A stretch of 64,000 nt of DNA from Pseudomonas linyingensis (GTDB lineage: Bacteria > Pseudomonadota > Gammaproteobacteria > Pseudomonadales > Pseudomonadaceae), in contig NZ_FNZE01000011.1 in NCBI RefSeq assembly GCF_900109175.1, positions 1 to 64,000 of the forward strand, written 5' to 3'. The first letter of the stretch is position 1; each line of letters starts with the position of its first letter. The translations under genes and the position numbers were made by a program. The notes under the pieces are model-generated. The model was not told where the DNA came from. It worked only from the letters and a program-made list of their open reading frames with translations, and made no database searches. Below are positions 42,734 to 49,798 of the stretch, one piece after another.

Positions 42734-43175
42734 GTTTCTGCCGCCTAGAACCGATCGCCCGATCGGTGGGCGGCCGCTCATGCCTCTACCTGGCTTCGCC
42801 CTATTCGTAGATGGGCAATACCTCTACCTGGCAGTGGGGCAAATGATGACAGCCGGATGACGCACATCACCAGCAGTACGACTGTATCCGCGGACTGGAT
42901 GCACGGCCCATGGATCGTGGCTTTGCGGGGTCTGCAACAGCAGGGCAGGCCTAAATTCTTGCCTGGGCAAAAAGACACTCGCGAACAGGTCGAGGATAGT
43001 TCGTGCACAGTCAGGCAACAGGACTTACTCCCTGTAGGGCTTTGAGCTGGCAGGTCCTGACGCCAGGATTCACAGCAACCAACAACGCAGTCTAGCGTCG
43101 CTCCCGAACGGCAGGTGTTCGCTCATCCGCCGACCAGGCTGCGCTCCAACTCGATGTACGAGCGAGGCATACAAG
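42734..43175. other. noncoding region before the KilA-N gene
   Basis: About 440 bases contain no gene I can support. A 26-codon frame at 42780 has no ribosome binding site. A late promoter or regulatory RNA could be here but is not recognisable. Confidence 0.35.
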
Positions 43176-43733
43176 ATGAACGACAACGTGGTCCCGTTCC
43201 GCTACCAGGGCCAACCAGTGCGCTTTAACACCGATGGCTGGATCAACGCCACAGATGCGGCCGGGCAGTTCGGCAAGCGCGTCGACCACTGGTTGGCGAA
43301 CACCGAAACCCGGCAGTACATCGACGCCCTAGCCGTGGCGATAAATGCCCGGGATTCCGGGGAATTGATCAGGGCTCGCCGCGGACGTGGAGGCGGCACC
43401 TGGCTGCATCCCAAGCTGGCTGTCGCCTTCGCCCGCTGGCTTTCGCCCAGGTTCGCTGTCTGGGCCGACCTGCAGATCGACGCGCTGATCCACGGCGACG
43501 TGCCGGCGCTGCATCATTTAGACCGCGCCTGCAAGGCCCTGTCCGCCGGGCAGGAGGTGGCCAGCATCAGCGGGCAGCAGCTGGCTCAGTGGCGCTGGCG
43601 AAAGCCTGGGCTGGTGCACGAAGTCGAGCACTGGCGCGAGCAGTTGCAGCTGCCCCTTGGCTTGGACGCCGCACCAGCAAACACAAAGCCCCGCGCGGGG
43701 CGGGGCGTTGCCGATAAGAGGGCGATGCAATGA
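43176..43733 (+). CDS. KilA-N domain protein
   Basis: This 185-residue protein has a KilA-N DNA-binding domain: FRYQGQPVRFNTDGWINATD, AGQFGKRVDHWLAN, RGRGGGTWLHPKLAVAFARW, FAVWADLQIDALIHG. KilA-N proteins regulate phage genes or act as antirepressors. GAGG lies 11 bases before the ATG. It faces the leftward accessory operon across a short gap. Confidence 0.85.
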   Translation: MNDNVVPFRYQGQPVRFNTDGWINATDAAGQFGKRVDHWLANTETRQYIDALAVAINARDSGELIRARRGRGGGTWLHPKLAVAFARWLSPRFAVWADLQIDALIHGDVPALHHLDRACKALSAGQEVASISGQQLAQWRWRKPGLVHEVEHWREQLQLPLGLDAAPANTKPRAGRGVADKRAMQ

Positions 43734-43739
43734 AAGTGA

Positions 43740-44000
43740 TTACGAGATGGTGTATTCCTTCCAAGGAATCTGCGAAGGGTGAAGTGCTGCAAGGAGTTTG
43801 GCCAAGTCAGTTCGACCGTGATACCGGAAAGTACCTCGGGAGTCCTGTGACGCCAGAACAAGCGGCAGTCCTGGAAAATAGCCTTGCAACGATCCGCGAG
43901 CCTTATCGGCTTCTAAGTTCGAGCTCGTGACGTGATGCTTGACGACCGCAACGGCAAAGATAACCCCTTGCTCCTTGATGACTGCGCCCTGGATTTTCAT
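43740..44000 (-). CDS. conserved hypothetical protein, end of the Mnt-controlled operon
   Basis: This 86-residue protein starts MKIQGAVIKEQGVIFAVAVV and ends with the segment from RTDLAKLLAALHPS to IPWKEYTIS. I recall similar proteins in proteobacteria. AAGGAGG lies 8 bases before the ATG, which is why this strand is preferred over an overlapping rightward frame at 43730-43930. Function unknown. Confidence 0.6.
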   Translation of the reverse strand: MKIQGAVIKEQGVIFAVAVVKHHVTSSNLEADKARGSLQGYFPGLPLVLASQDSRGTFRYHGRTDLAKLLAALHPSQIPWKEYTIS

Positions 44001-44090
44001 CGCTGCTGACCTCCTTGGTCACTGTGCGCCGTTTGGCGCCGATCCCGTCCCTGGCCCACCCAGGGCGGGGTTACTCCTTTGGTACCTGGG

Positions 44091-44552
44091 CTAGCGAAGT
44101 CGACGGCCGCGACTTGTAATTTTTGCCCTCGACTTCAATATGGCGTCGACCCTGCTCGAGCTGAGGAGCCATGCCAGCTCGAAACTGAGCATCGGAATAC
44201 CAAAGCCGAATCCCCAGAGTGCGAGCAACGCGTGGTTTGCAGCTGCTGGTTTAGGTGCAAGCAGTAAACCGACTGCGTAGAGCATGGCTCCAACCAAGAA
44301 CAAAACGAGAAAGGCATAGCTCCGTGCTATCTCCCTGTTGATCCTCATGCTGTCGAAGCGGATTGCCCTGATTCGCTGCAGATGCGCTTTTTCCCTGGCA
44401 CGTGCCCATCCGCGAACGCTGCTCCAAGTGGTGTTGAGGACCGCTGGGAAATGACGGTGTACCAAGCGGTAAAGCCAGCTCATTAGATAGCTGACAACCG
44501 CACCAATTGCTGCGGTTATCCACGTGTCCAGGGACAGAACGGTTTCTAGCAT
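44091..44552 (-). CDS. inner-membrane protein of the accessory operon
   Basis: The protein has 153 residues. The N-terminal helix (ITAAIGAVVSYLMSWLYRLV) is followed by a basic cytoplasmic segment and two further helices (YAFLVLFLVGAMLYAVGLLL, ALLALWGFGFGIPMLSFEL). The leader AAGGAGCGGCC before the ATG is identical to that of the next gene upstream. It may work with the BRCT-WYL-TerB protein; no family recognised. Confidence 0.6.
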   Translation of the reverse strand: MLETVLSLDTWITAAIGAVVSYLMSWLYRLVHRHFPAVLNTTWSSVRGWARAREKAHLQRIRAIRFDSMRINREIARSYAFLVLFLVGAMLYAVGLLLAPKPAAANHALLALWGFGFGIPMLSFELAWLLSSSRVDAILKSRAKITSRGRRLR

Positions 44553-44578
44553 GGCCGCTCCTTGGCGGGGATAGGAAT

Positions 44579-45895
44579 CTACTCAGCCTTGGCGAAGCGC
44601 TTGACCATGTAGTCGAGCGCTTCCAGCTCGCTCGGGGTGACGATTTTCTGCGTAGCGATGATGGTGCGGCTGGCTGCCAGCAGCTTGCGCTTGTTCACCT
44701 CGTCGCGGAGCTTGTTGATCCGCCCGACGGCGATCTTGAAGCTGTGCAGGCTCGGCACGGGCGTGTAGCCCAGCAGGTCGTCTACCTGTTCTTGGGTGAT
44801 CCGCAGATCATGGGTGAATACCTTGCAGGCAGCGGTGATGACCTTGCGCTCGGGTGCCCGCAGTTGCCCGTCGGCCTTGGCGACGTACAACAGGATGTCC
44901 AGTATCGGGAACTCCGGGTCTGTCAGACGGGCCAGGGAGTAGCGGCTCGACTTGAGATAGATGTCCCGCAGATAGGCGTGAGGTGCATCGACCACAAGGC
45001 CGGTTGCCGTATCGGTGCATTCGATGATTTTGTCGAAGCGAAATGTGCGCTGCTGTCCGCGCAGGTGGCACATGCCGGACAGCCCTGATGGGTTGTACCC
45101 CGTAACGGAGATAGCGCGCTCCGTAGTTTCGCCTAAGCCGTCATGGTAGCGAATGCGCAGCGTGGCAATGGTGTCCGGAGAGCCTTGAAGGGTGGCGCCA
45201 GGGGTGCTTGGCAGCTGGGTGTGCTTCTGCGGGATGGCTGGCTCATCTTCGACACGTTTGGATTCTGGGAAGAATTCTTCCGCGAGGATCTGCACTCCGC
45301 CGAACTTCATCCGCGAGGCCACGGCTGCAGCGATTTTGCTTGAAACAATCCGCGCATCGACGTGTGAGCGCGCCACGAACAGATAGCCGAAACGCAGGAG
45401 CGCCTTGTTCCGCTTGCCACCCAGCAGCTCGGAGATGCGGTACATAGCGTTGTGCGAGCCGACTACACACGGGCCAGTCACCTCGACATAGCGGCCTGCC
45501 ATATCCAGTGGTGTCGCGGGATTGTCGAAGATCGCCGCGTACATATCCCCGAACAGCTCCTCTGGCAATTGCACCAGCTCGAACGCATCCGGCAGTGCCG
45601 CGAAGAACTGCAGCAGGCCGCGCTCTACATCATCCGACCAGCCGCCCTCGGCGGTCGCCTTGGCCAGCGCCTGGCGTAGCTGCCGGAAAGGGTACAGCGC
45701 GCAGATCCGCGGTTGCTGGTCGAGCCAGGCGGCGAGGGCAGCCGCGCGCGGCTGGTCGATATACCCACCTTCGATAGCTTGCTCAAAGACAGGGACGATC
45801 AGCTCATCCAGTGGGTGGTAGTAGTCGCTGTAGTCATGGATTGGCGGTTCGTTGAGGCGCACCTCATCCTGCTTGCGGTCGAATTCGTAGGTCAT
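44579..45895 (-). CDS. BRCT-WYL-TerB multidomain protein
   Basis: The protein has 438 residues. Domain reading: an N-terminal helical part (1-125), a BRCT-like segment (about 130-205, GRYVEVTGPCVVG...), a WYL-like beta barrel (about 240-310, TLRIRYHDGLGETTERAISV...RTFRFDKIIEC), and a TerB-like helical bundle (330-438, LLYVAKADGQLRAPERKVIT). WYL domains often sense nucleic acids or nucleotides, and BRCT mediates protein or DNA contacts. Together they suggest a damage- or infection-sensing regulator. AAGGAGCGGCC lies before the ATG. It follows the Mnt-like gene by 22 bases. Confidence 0.7.
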   Translation of the reverse strand: MTYEFDRKQDEVRLNEPPIHDYSDYYHPLDELIVPVFEQAIEGGYIDQPRAAALAAWLDQQPRICALYPFRQLRQALAKATAEGGWSDDVERGLLQFFAALPDAFELVQLPEELFGDMYAAIFDNPATPLDMAGRYVEVTGPCVVGSHNAMYRISELLGGKRNKALLRFGYLFVARSHVDARIVSSKIAAAVASRMKFGGVQILAEEFFPESKRVEDEPAIPQKHTQLPSTPGATLQGSPDTIATLRIRYHDGLGETTERAISVTGYNPSGLSGMCHLRGQQRTFRFDKIIECTDTATGLVVDAPHAYLRDIYLKSSRYSLARLTDPEFPILDILLYVAKADGQLRAPERKVITAACKVFTHDLRITQEQVDDLLGYTPVPSLHSFKIAVGRINKLRDEVNKRKLLAASRTIIATQKIVTPSELEALDYMVKRFAKAE

Positions 45896-45917
45896 GGCCG
45901 CTCCTTGGCTACTGGGG

Positions 45918-46217
45918 TTATTCCTTTTCGGCCTTCAGCTTTTCACTGATCTCTTCCACCACAGCGAGTTGCTTGCGCAGCGCATCGGTTGCCTTGATGA
46001 GCTGGAGTGGCAGTGAGCTTTCAAGATCTTCTCCAGACAGTGCTTCGCGTCGAATCCTGGTCGTTATTCGCGGCTCTGACGTGTCGGCAAAGCTGGCCTC
46101 CAGGCGAGCAAGAATCTCAGCAGTCGCTGATCGCTTGTTTGCTTGGGCAGCCTCCATGACTCGATCGCGTAACTCATGCGGGATGCGGAGGTTGAACTGA
46201 GGGTCTGTCCTGCTCAT
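45918..46217 (-). CDS. Mnt/Arc-family ribbon-helix-helix repressor
   Basis: This 99-residue protein begins SRTDPQFNLRIPHELRDRVM (the beta strand and first helix), followed by SATAEILARLEASF, the Arc/Mnt-type pattern. The C-terminal half is a coiled coil (ATDALRKQLAVVEEISEKLKAE) that could tetramerise it, as in Mnt of P22. It is divergent from a shorter Arc-like gene, with operators between them, and is first in a leftward operon it probably controls. Confidence 0.82.
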   Translation of the reverse strand: MSRTDPQFNLRIPHELRDRVMEAAQANKRSATAEILARLEASFADTSEPRITTRIRREALSGEDLESSLPLQLIKATDALRKQLAVVEEISEKLKAEKE

Positions 46218-46223
46218 TCAGCG

Positions 46224-46318
46224 GGTTCCGATAAACGGAACCAGAGCATGCATCACCGTGCTATTGACAGCAATGCATCACGGTTCTACATTGCGCGCCG
46301 TGTATGACGGTGGTGCAT
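46224..46318. promoter_or_regulatory. P22 immI-like operator/promoter region
   Basis: A rightward promoter TTGACA-N17-TACATT (46264-46292) has perfect spacing. Three copies of ATGCA[TC]CAC[CG]GT flank or overlap it: 46248-46259, 46273-46284 (inside the spacer) and inverted at 46307-46318. A separate perfect palindrome GGTTCCGATAAACGGAACC (46224-46242) lies next to the Mnt-like start. These should bind the two ribbon-helix-helix repressors. Confidence 0.75.
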
Positions 46319-46328
46319 TGGAGGCGAG

Positions 46329-46493
46329 ATGAGCAGGAAAGACCCGCAGATCAACATGAGGATTCCTGCTTCGCTCAGGGACTACCTGGCGGAGCAGGCA
46401 AAGGCGAACCATCGCAGCCAGACGGCCGAGGTGGTTTACAGGCTGGAGCAGTCGAGGGTTCAGGATGAGCAGGGAAGGCAGGCAGGCGCCTGA
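46329..46493 (+). CDS. arc: Arc-like ribbon-helix-helix repressor
   Basis: This 54-residue protein (MSRKDPQINMRIPASLRDYL, then AKANHRSQTAEVVYRLE) matches P22 Arc in size and pattern. It begins 11 bases after an operator copy, is divergent from the Mnt-like gene and lies just before an Ant-like gene, which it probably represses. GAGGCG lies before the ATG. Confidence 0.82.
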   Translation: MSRKDPQINMRIPASLRDYLAEQAKANHRSQTAEVVYRLEQSRVQDEQGRQAGA

Positions 46494-46499
46494 AATGAA

Positions 46500-46532
46500 G
46501 AAGCCCCGGCGTGGATCAGACGCCAGGGCTTC
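46500..46532. terminator. hairpin between arc and ant
   Basis: GAAGCCC/GGGCTTC and GGCGT/ACGCC form a stem of 12-13 pairs with one mismatch around GGATCAG. No T-run follows, so it may act as an attenuator, or as part of an antisense RNA region such as P22 sar, which lies between arc and ant. Confidence 0.4.
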
Positions 46533-46556
46533 GATGAACGTCAAATCGGAGAGGAA

Positions 46557-47474
46557 ATGAACGTCATGAGCAAGAATATCACAGCGGCAGCCCAAGTCAT
46601 TCCGTTCCGCAAGGCCGAACTCCTGCTGATCGATCACGTCGGCGAGCCGTTCGTGCCGATGAAGCCGGTGGTGGAGGGTATGGGGCTGGCATGGTCTGGG
46701 CAGCATGAGAAGCTGTCGTCGGGCCGCTTTCAGGCAACCATCAAGGAAATCGTGATAGTTGCCGGCGACAGCAAGCAGCGCGCCATGACCTGCCTGCCGC
46801 TGCGTAAGCTCACCGGCTGGCTGATGTCGATCAGCCCGAACAAGGTCAAGCCGGAGCTGCGCGACGGCATCATCGCTTACCAGAACGAGTGCGACGACGT
46901 GCTCTGGTCCTACTGGAATGAGGGTAGGGCGGTTCGCAACGACGACCGCACCATCGATACCGTGCTCAATACCACCATCGGCACCGATGGCTTCCGCTGC
47001 CTGGCGGCTGTGGTGGAAGGCAAGGCCCGCGTCCTGCCGGCGCCGGTGCGCCGCCAGGCTAAGGCCAAGCTGTGGGCGCAGGTCCATGCAGCCTTCAGCG
47101 TGCGCCGTGCCGAGGACATCCCGGCTGCCCAACTCGACGCGGCCCGCAACTTCGTCGCCGCCTACGCCCTGGAAGGGGAGTGGCTGCCGAAGGTGAAGGA
47201 GGAAGAGTTCGTGCTCGGCTTCTACGAAGCCCAGGAGGTCTGCCACTTGGTCCATCACGCCATCTGGTGCGTCTACCGCTGGGATAGCAGCATCGCTGCC
47301 GGCGTGAAGGCTATGAACTATCCGGTCTGGCTCGACGCCTTCGAGCACTTCCAGGAGGCGAGACGCTCCGCTCGCAGGATTGAGCACATGATGCCCCAGA
47401 TTCTCGACCACTTCCGCGGGAAGCATGGCGGCCTGCTGCCGGAGGATTGTGCTGCTCGCTGTGTTGCTGCATAG
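46557..47474 (+). CDS. ant: P22-type antirepressor (Ant)
   Basis: The protein has 305 residues. The N-terminal half matches the P22_AR_N domain: VIPFRKAELLLIDHVGEPFV, KPVVEGMGLAWSGQHEKL, CLPLRKLTGWLMSISPNKV, RDGIIAYQNECDDVLWSYW. Ant of P22 binds and inactivates phage repressors, including those of other prophages. GGAGAGGAA lies before the ATG. Its expression should be held by the Arc-like repressor and released on loss of repression. Confidence 0.87.
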   Translation: MNVMSKNITAAAQVIPFRKAELLLIDHVGEPFVPMKPVVEGMGLAWSGQHEKLSSGRFQATIKEIVIVAGDSKQRAMTCLPLRKLTGWLMSISPNKVKPELRDGIIAYQNECDDVLWSYWNEGRAVRNDDRTIDTVLNTTIGTDGFRCLAAVVEGKARVLPAPVRRQAKAKLWAQVHAAFSVRRAEDIPAAQLDAARNFVAAYALEGEWLPKVKEEEFVLGFYEAQEVCHLVHHAIWCVYRWDSSIAAGVKAMNYPVWLDAFEHFQEARRSARRIEHMMPQILDHFRGKHGGLLPEDCAARCVAA

Positions 47475-47617
47475 AGCTCGATCACTATCCTGAATCCAGC
47501 CTGGTGAGAGGCCCGGCACACACATCGATCACGCTGGTTCAGGAAGGGCTTGCAAACCAGTGAGCGCATGAGCGATCATTTGTCCATCCTGCCGATCTTG
47601 CGCGTTAAGGATCGGCG

Positions 47618-47764
47618 ATGACTTCGGGGAGTAAACGGTTCGATTCCGGCAGCTATGTCGGCTACCCAAATGGCAGTGCTGTTCGTCTCGGCGGTCTTGA
47701 TGACCGCGCTTCCAATGACTCCAGATCTGCTGACCGCAACGGCTCAATTTGCGAACGAGGGTAG
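47618..47764 (+). CDS. candidate 48-residue microprotein
   Basis: This short frame starts MTSGSKRFDSGSYVGYPNGS with AAGGA 7 bases before the ATG. It is polar, with many Gly, Ser and Asp residues. No family is known; support is only the start signal and position before another small frame. Confidence 0.3.
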   Translation: MTSGSKRFDSGSYVGYPNGSAVRLGGLDDRASNDSRSADRNGSICERG

Positions 47765-47768
47765 TTTG

Positions 47769-47873
47769 ATGATGAAAGAAATTGGTGTGATTCTGCTTCA
47801 ACCGGTAACTTCGACCATTTCCGCCATCTGGTGTAGCTGCATCGCTGCTGGTGCAGTGCCCCGCTCCATCTGA
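47769..47873 (+). CDS. candidate 34-residue hydrophobic microprotein
   Basis: This short frame (MMKEIGVILLQPVTSTISAI and 14 more residues) has GAGGG 7 bases before the ATG and starts 5 bases after the previous small frame. It has one hydrophobic helix. A terminator follows 19 bases later. Confidence 0.3.
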   Translation: MMKEIGVILLQPVTSTISAIWCSCIAAGAVPRSI

Positions 47874-47891
47874 GGCTTGAGCCTCATCAAC

Positions 47892-47926
47892 AGCCCCGGT
47901 GCTGAGTGATCAGCCCGGGGCTTTTT
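47892..47926 (+). terminator. strong terminator upstream of the lysis/anti-defence region
   Basis: Stem AGCCCCG...GCTGA/TCAGC...GGGGCT with a GTGA loop, then five T. It would stop transcription from the ant promoter before the late genes. Confidence 0.8.
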
Positions 47927-48020
47927 CGTGGATCCACGAAAATGATCTTCGCCTAAACGTGGCGCAACACACCAAAGAGCCTCGCCATCGTGCGGGGCTT
48001 TGTCGTTTCTGGAGCATTCG

Positions 48021-48491
48021 ATGAGCAATCAGCACCGCATCCTTGTCGGTCATCAGGTCAACCCGGCCAATGACACCCTGACCGTCGCCGTCCTCGACAG
48101 GCCAGGCAGAGGTGGCGCCTGCCACGCATACCAGGTCTCTGGCGCCAACATGGCCCGCCACCCTTTCATGCGCCAGGCCGTGCGCGAGTTTGCGGGCTCT
48201 GACCTATCGGACGCCCAGGTCGACGCCGCCTTTGCGCAGGCCTCCGACGGCGACACTTCCTCGCTGATCCTGTTCCAGGATGGCCCCATCGCCGAGGCCG
48301 GCGTGAACGGCGTCACCCATGAGGTGCTGCTGGCGATTCTGATCGACCGCCTGGAGGGCTTCCAGGCTGGCCCCTATGCCTGCGAGGCCAACTCAAAGGC
48401 GCTGGAGCACATCAAGTACGCCCAGCAGCGCCTCCTTGAGCGCACCCGTCAGCGTATGGCGCGCGGCATGGAAGGAACGCACAAGGTCTAG
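48021..48491 (+). CDS. phage protein with Acb2/Tad1-like helical hairpin
   Basis: The protein has 156 residues. A beta-rich N-terminal part (HRILVGHQVNPAND, LTVAVLDRPG) leads to a motif I know from many phages: GPIAEAGVNGVTHEVLLAILI, DRLEGFQAGPYACEANSKAL and RTRQRMARGMEGTHKV. The last is a two-helix hairpin that I associate with the Acb2/Tad1 family, hexamers that sequester cyclic nucleotide signals of CBASS and Thoeris. The assignment is from memory of the motif. GGAG lies 7 bases before the ATG. It lies just before the holin, away from other known regulators. Confidence 0.55.
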   Translation: MSNQHRILVGHQVNPANDTLTVAVLDRPGRGGACHAYQVSGANMARHPFMRQAVREFAGSDLSDAQVDAAFAQASDGDTSSLILFQDGPIAEAGVNGVTHEVLLAILIDRLEGFQAGPYACEANSKALEHIKYAQQRLLERTRQRMARGMEGTHKV

Positions 48492-48575
48492 CGCACCAGT
48501 TCGGCCCCTCCGCACCTTTGCTCCCCGGCGGGCGCGTGTAGCGGGCCACCTATCACTGCCCGCAGGGCTATCGAG

Positions 48576-48896
48576 ATGAAGACCATGCCCGAGAAAGACC
48601 CTGCGCTTTTGGCGGCTGCGCTGATCATGCTGCGCGACCACGGCTTCGCCGGCCTGCTGGCTTTTGTGCTGTCCTGGCTGCGAATTCGCTTCGACGCCAA
48701 GGAGACCGACCCGGCCCGCCAGCTGATAGAGGCCAGCCTCGGCGGCGTGCTCGCGTTCGTTATCGGCCTGGCCTGCGAGAAGCTGGGCCTGTCAGGCGGC
48801 TGGAGCTACGTCGCGGCGGGCTTCGTCGGGACGATGGGCGTCAACCAGGTGCGCAGCCTCGCCGGCAAGTGGGCGCAGCGCAAGGTGGATGGCTGA
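48576..48896 (+). CDS. phage holin
   Basis: This is a 106-residue membrane protein. Two or three hydrophobic segments are visible (GFAGLLAFVLSWLRIRF, LGGVLAFVIGLACEKLGL, WSYVAAGFVGTMGVN) and a basic tail (RSLAGKWAQRKVDG). This fits the holin families of lambdoid Pseudomonas phages, which open the inner membrane at lysis. No endolysin gene follows here, so the lysis genes are split or the endolysin is elsewhere. Confidence 0.75.
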   Translation: MKTMPEKDPALLAAALIMLRDHGFAGLLAFVLSWLRIRFDAKETDPARQLIEASLGGVLAFVIGLACEKLGLSGGWSYVAAGFVGTMGVNQVRSLAGKWAQRKVDG

Positions 48897-49045
48897 TGAA
48901 CGGCCAGCTCACAGGGCGCGTTGGCTTTCGGCGCGGATTGTTCGGTCGTCTGGTTCCGCAGGTCGGGGTCTTACGGGGCGGGTACTCGCCGATCCCGCCG
49001 CGGCCTGGCGTTGAGTACAAGCCCCAGGCGCGAGCAGTGTGGTGA
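48896..49045 (+). CDS. small protein overlapping the holin end
   Basis: This encodes 49 residues starting MNGQLTGRVGFRRGLFGRLV and ending VEYKPQARAVW; Gly/Arg/Pro-rich. The ATG shares a base with the holin stop (TGATG). Short proteins of this composition occur near phage structural genes. Unknown function. Confidence 0.4.
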   Translation: MNGQLTGRVGFRRGLFGRLVPQVGVLRGGYSPIPPRPGVEYKPQARAVW

Positions 49046-49253
49046 GACGCTGTCGCCGCTGACGTCTTGGCGCTCGATTGAGATGATCGGGCGTATGACG
49101 CACCTGCTGCCGACGCGCAGTCCACTGCAAGATTGGCGCGCACGCCCTGATGCAGACGTTTCAATCTCTGTGATTCAATAGCCCAGGTTTCCGCACTCCC
49201 TTCGACGTCTGAGGTGGCGCGGACTGTGCTTGGAGTTTATACAGGGACTTTTC

Positions 49254-49709
49254 ATGAAATTTTCGGCTTTTACAGACCAGCAGCTATCAAGTGTTTCTTC
49301 AATGCAGCGAGCAGCGCAGCAGATTAAAATTACTGCCGTTGAGGTAATGCGCTGTATTCAGATGGAGCTTGATCGCTACCCGAAGGATGAACAGTCTGGG
49401 ATATTGAGTGCGCTGGGTGATGACAGAGTATCTCTTAAGATCTCCACGCCCTTCGGTGAGGGACGCTGCCGGCTGGAGTTGATCTCTGACGGACATGAGG
49501 TTTGTGGTCGGTATGTGGTTGAGAAAGCTTATCTGAGCGAGGCCGATGCTACTGTCTGGAAGGCCGTGTGGGCGTTGCGAGTCTCAAGGAGAGAGGAAGT
49601 AATGCTCGGCGATGATGGATGTTGGCAGGACATGTATGAGGCGGCTGATTTGTTGCGTAGAGCAGCGGCATCAATTATTTATGCAATTGCGGAAAGCACA
49701 GCCGCCTGA
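49254..49709 (+). CDS. accessory gene of lower GC (moron) before the terminase
   Basis: This 151-residue soluble protein starts MKFSAFTDQQLSSVSSMQRA. It is helical at both ends with a beta middle (GRCRLELISDGHEVCGRYVV). It has its own terminator and a more A/T-rich codon use than its neighbours, the usual signs of a moron. No family recognised. Confidence 0.55.
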   Translation: MKFSAFTDQQLSSVSSMQRAAQQIKITAVEVMRCIQMELDRYPKDEQSGILSALGDDRVSLKISTPFGEGRCRLELISDGHEVCGRYVVEKAYLSEADATVWKAVWALRVSRREEVMLGDDGCWQDMYEAADLLRRAAASIIYAIAESTAA

Positions 49710-49722
49710 AATTGATACCAAT

Positions 49723-49747
49723 AACCCCGCTTCGGCGGGGTTTTTTA
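49723..49747 (+). terminator. terminator after the accessory gene
   Basis: AACCCCGC/GCGGGGTT with a TTCG tetraloop, followed by six T. A textbook strong terminator. Confidence 0.88.
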
Positions 49748-49798
49748 TTGTTGCGTCATGACTGGTTTTTGGGCTGCGATTGGAGAGGGGCCGAGCCT

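Larger units (their letters stand above)
47475..48020. other. mostly noncoding region after ant
   Basis: About 550 bases separate ant from the next large gene. Two short frames with ribosome binding sites (47618 and 47769) and one terminator are listed separately. Otherwise nothing is recognised. Confidence 0.4.

Noticed and set aside
42780-42860. 26-codon rightward frame
   Set aside because: No ribosome binding site and no neighbours that support it.
43730-43930. Rightward frame overlapping the KilA-N stop by 4 bases
   Set aside because: It lies almost entirely over the leftward gene 43740-44000, which has a stronger ribosome binding site and a sequence I recall from other genomes. Both are unlikely to be real.
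47526-47660. tRNA-like GGTTCGATTCC sequence
   Set aside because: No matching acceptor stem, D arm or anticodon arm could be folded around it.
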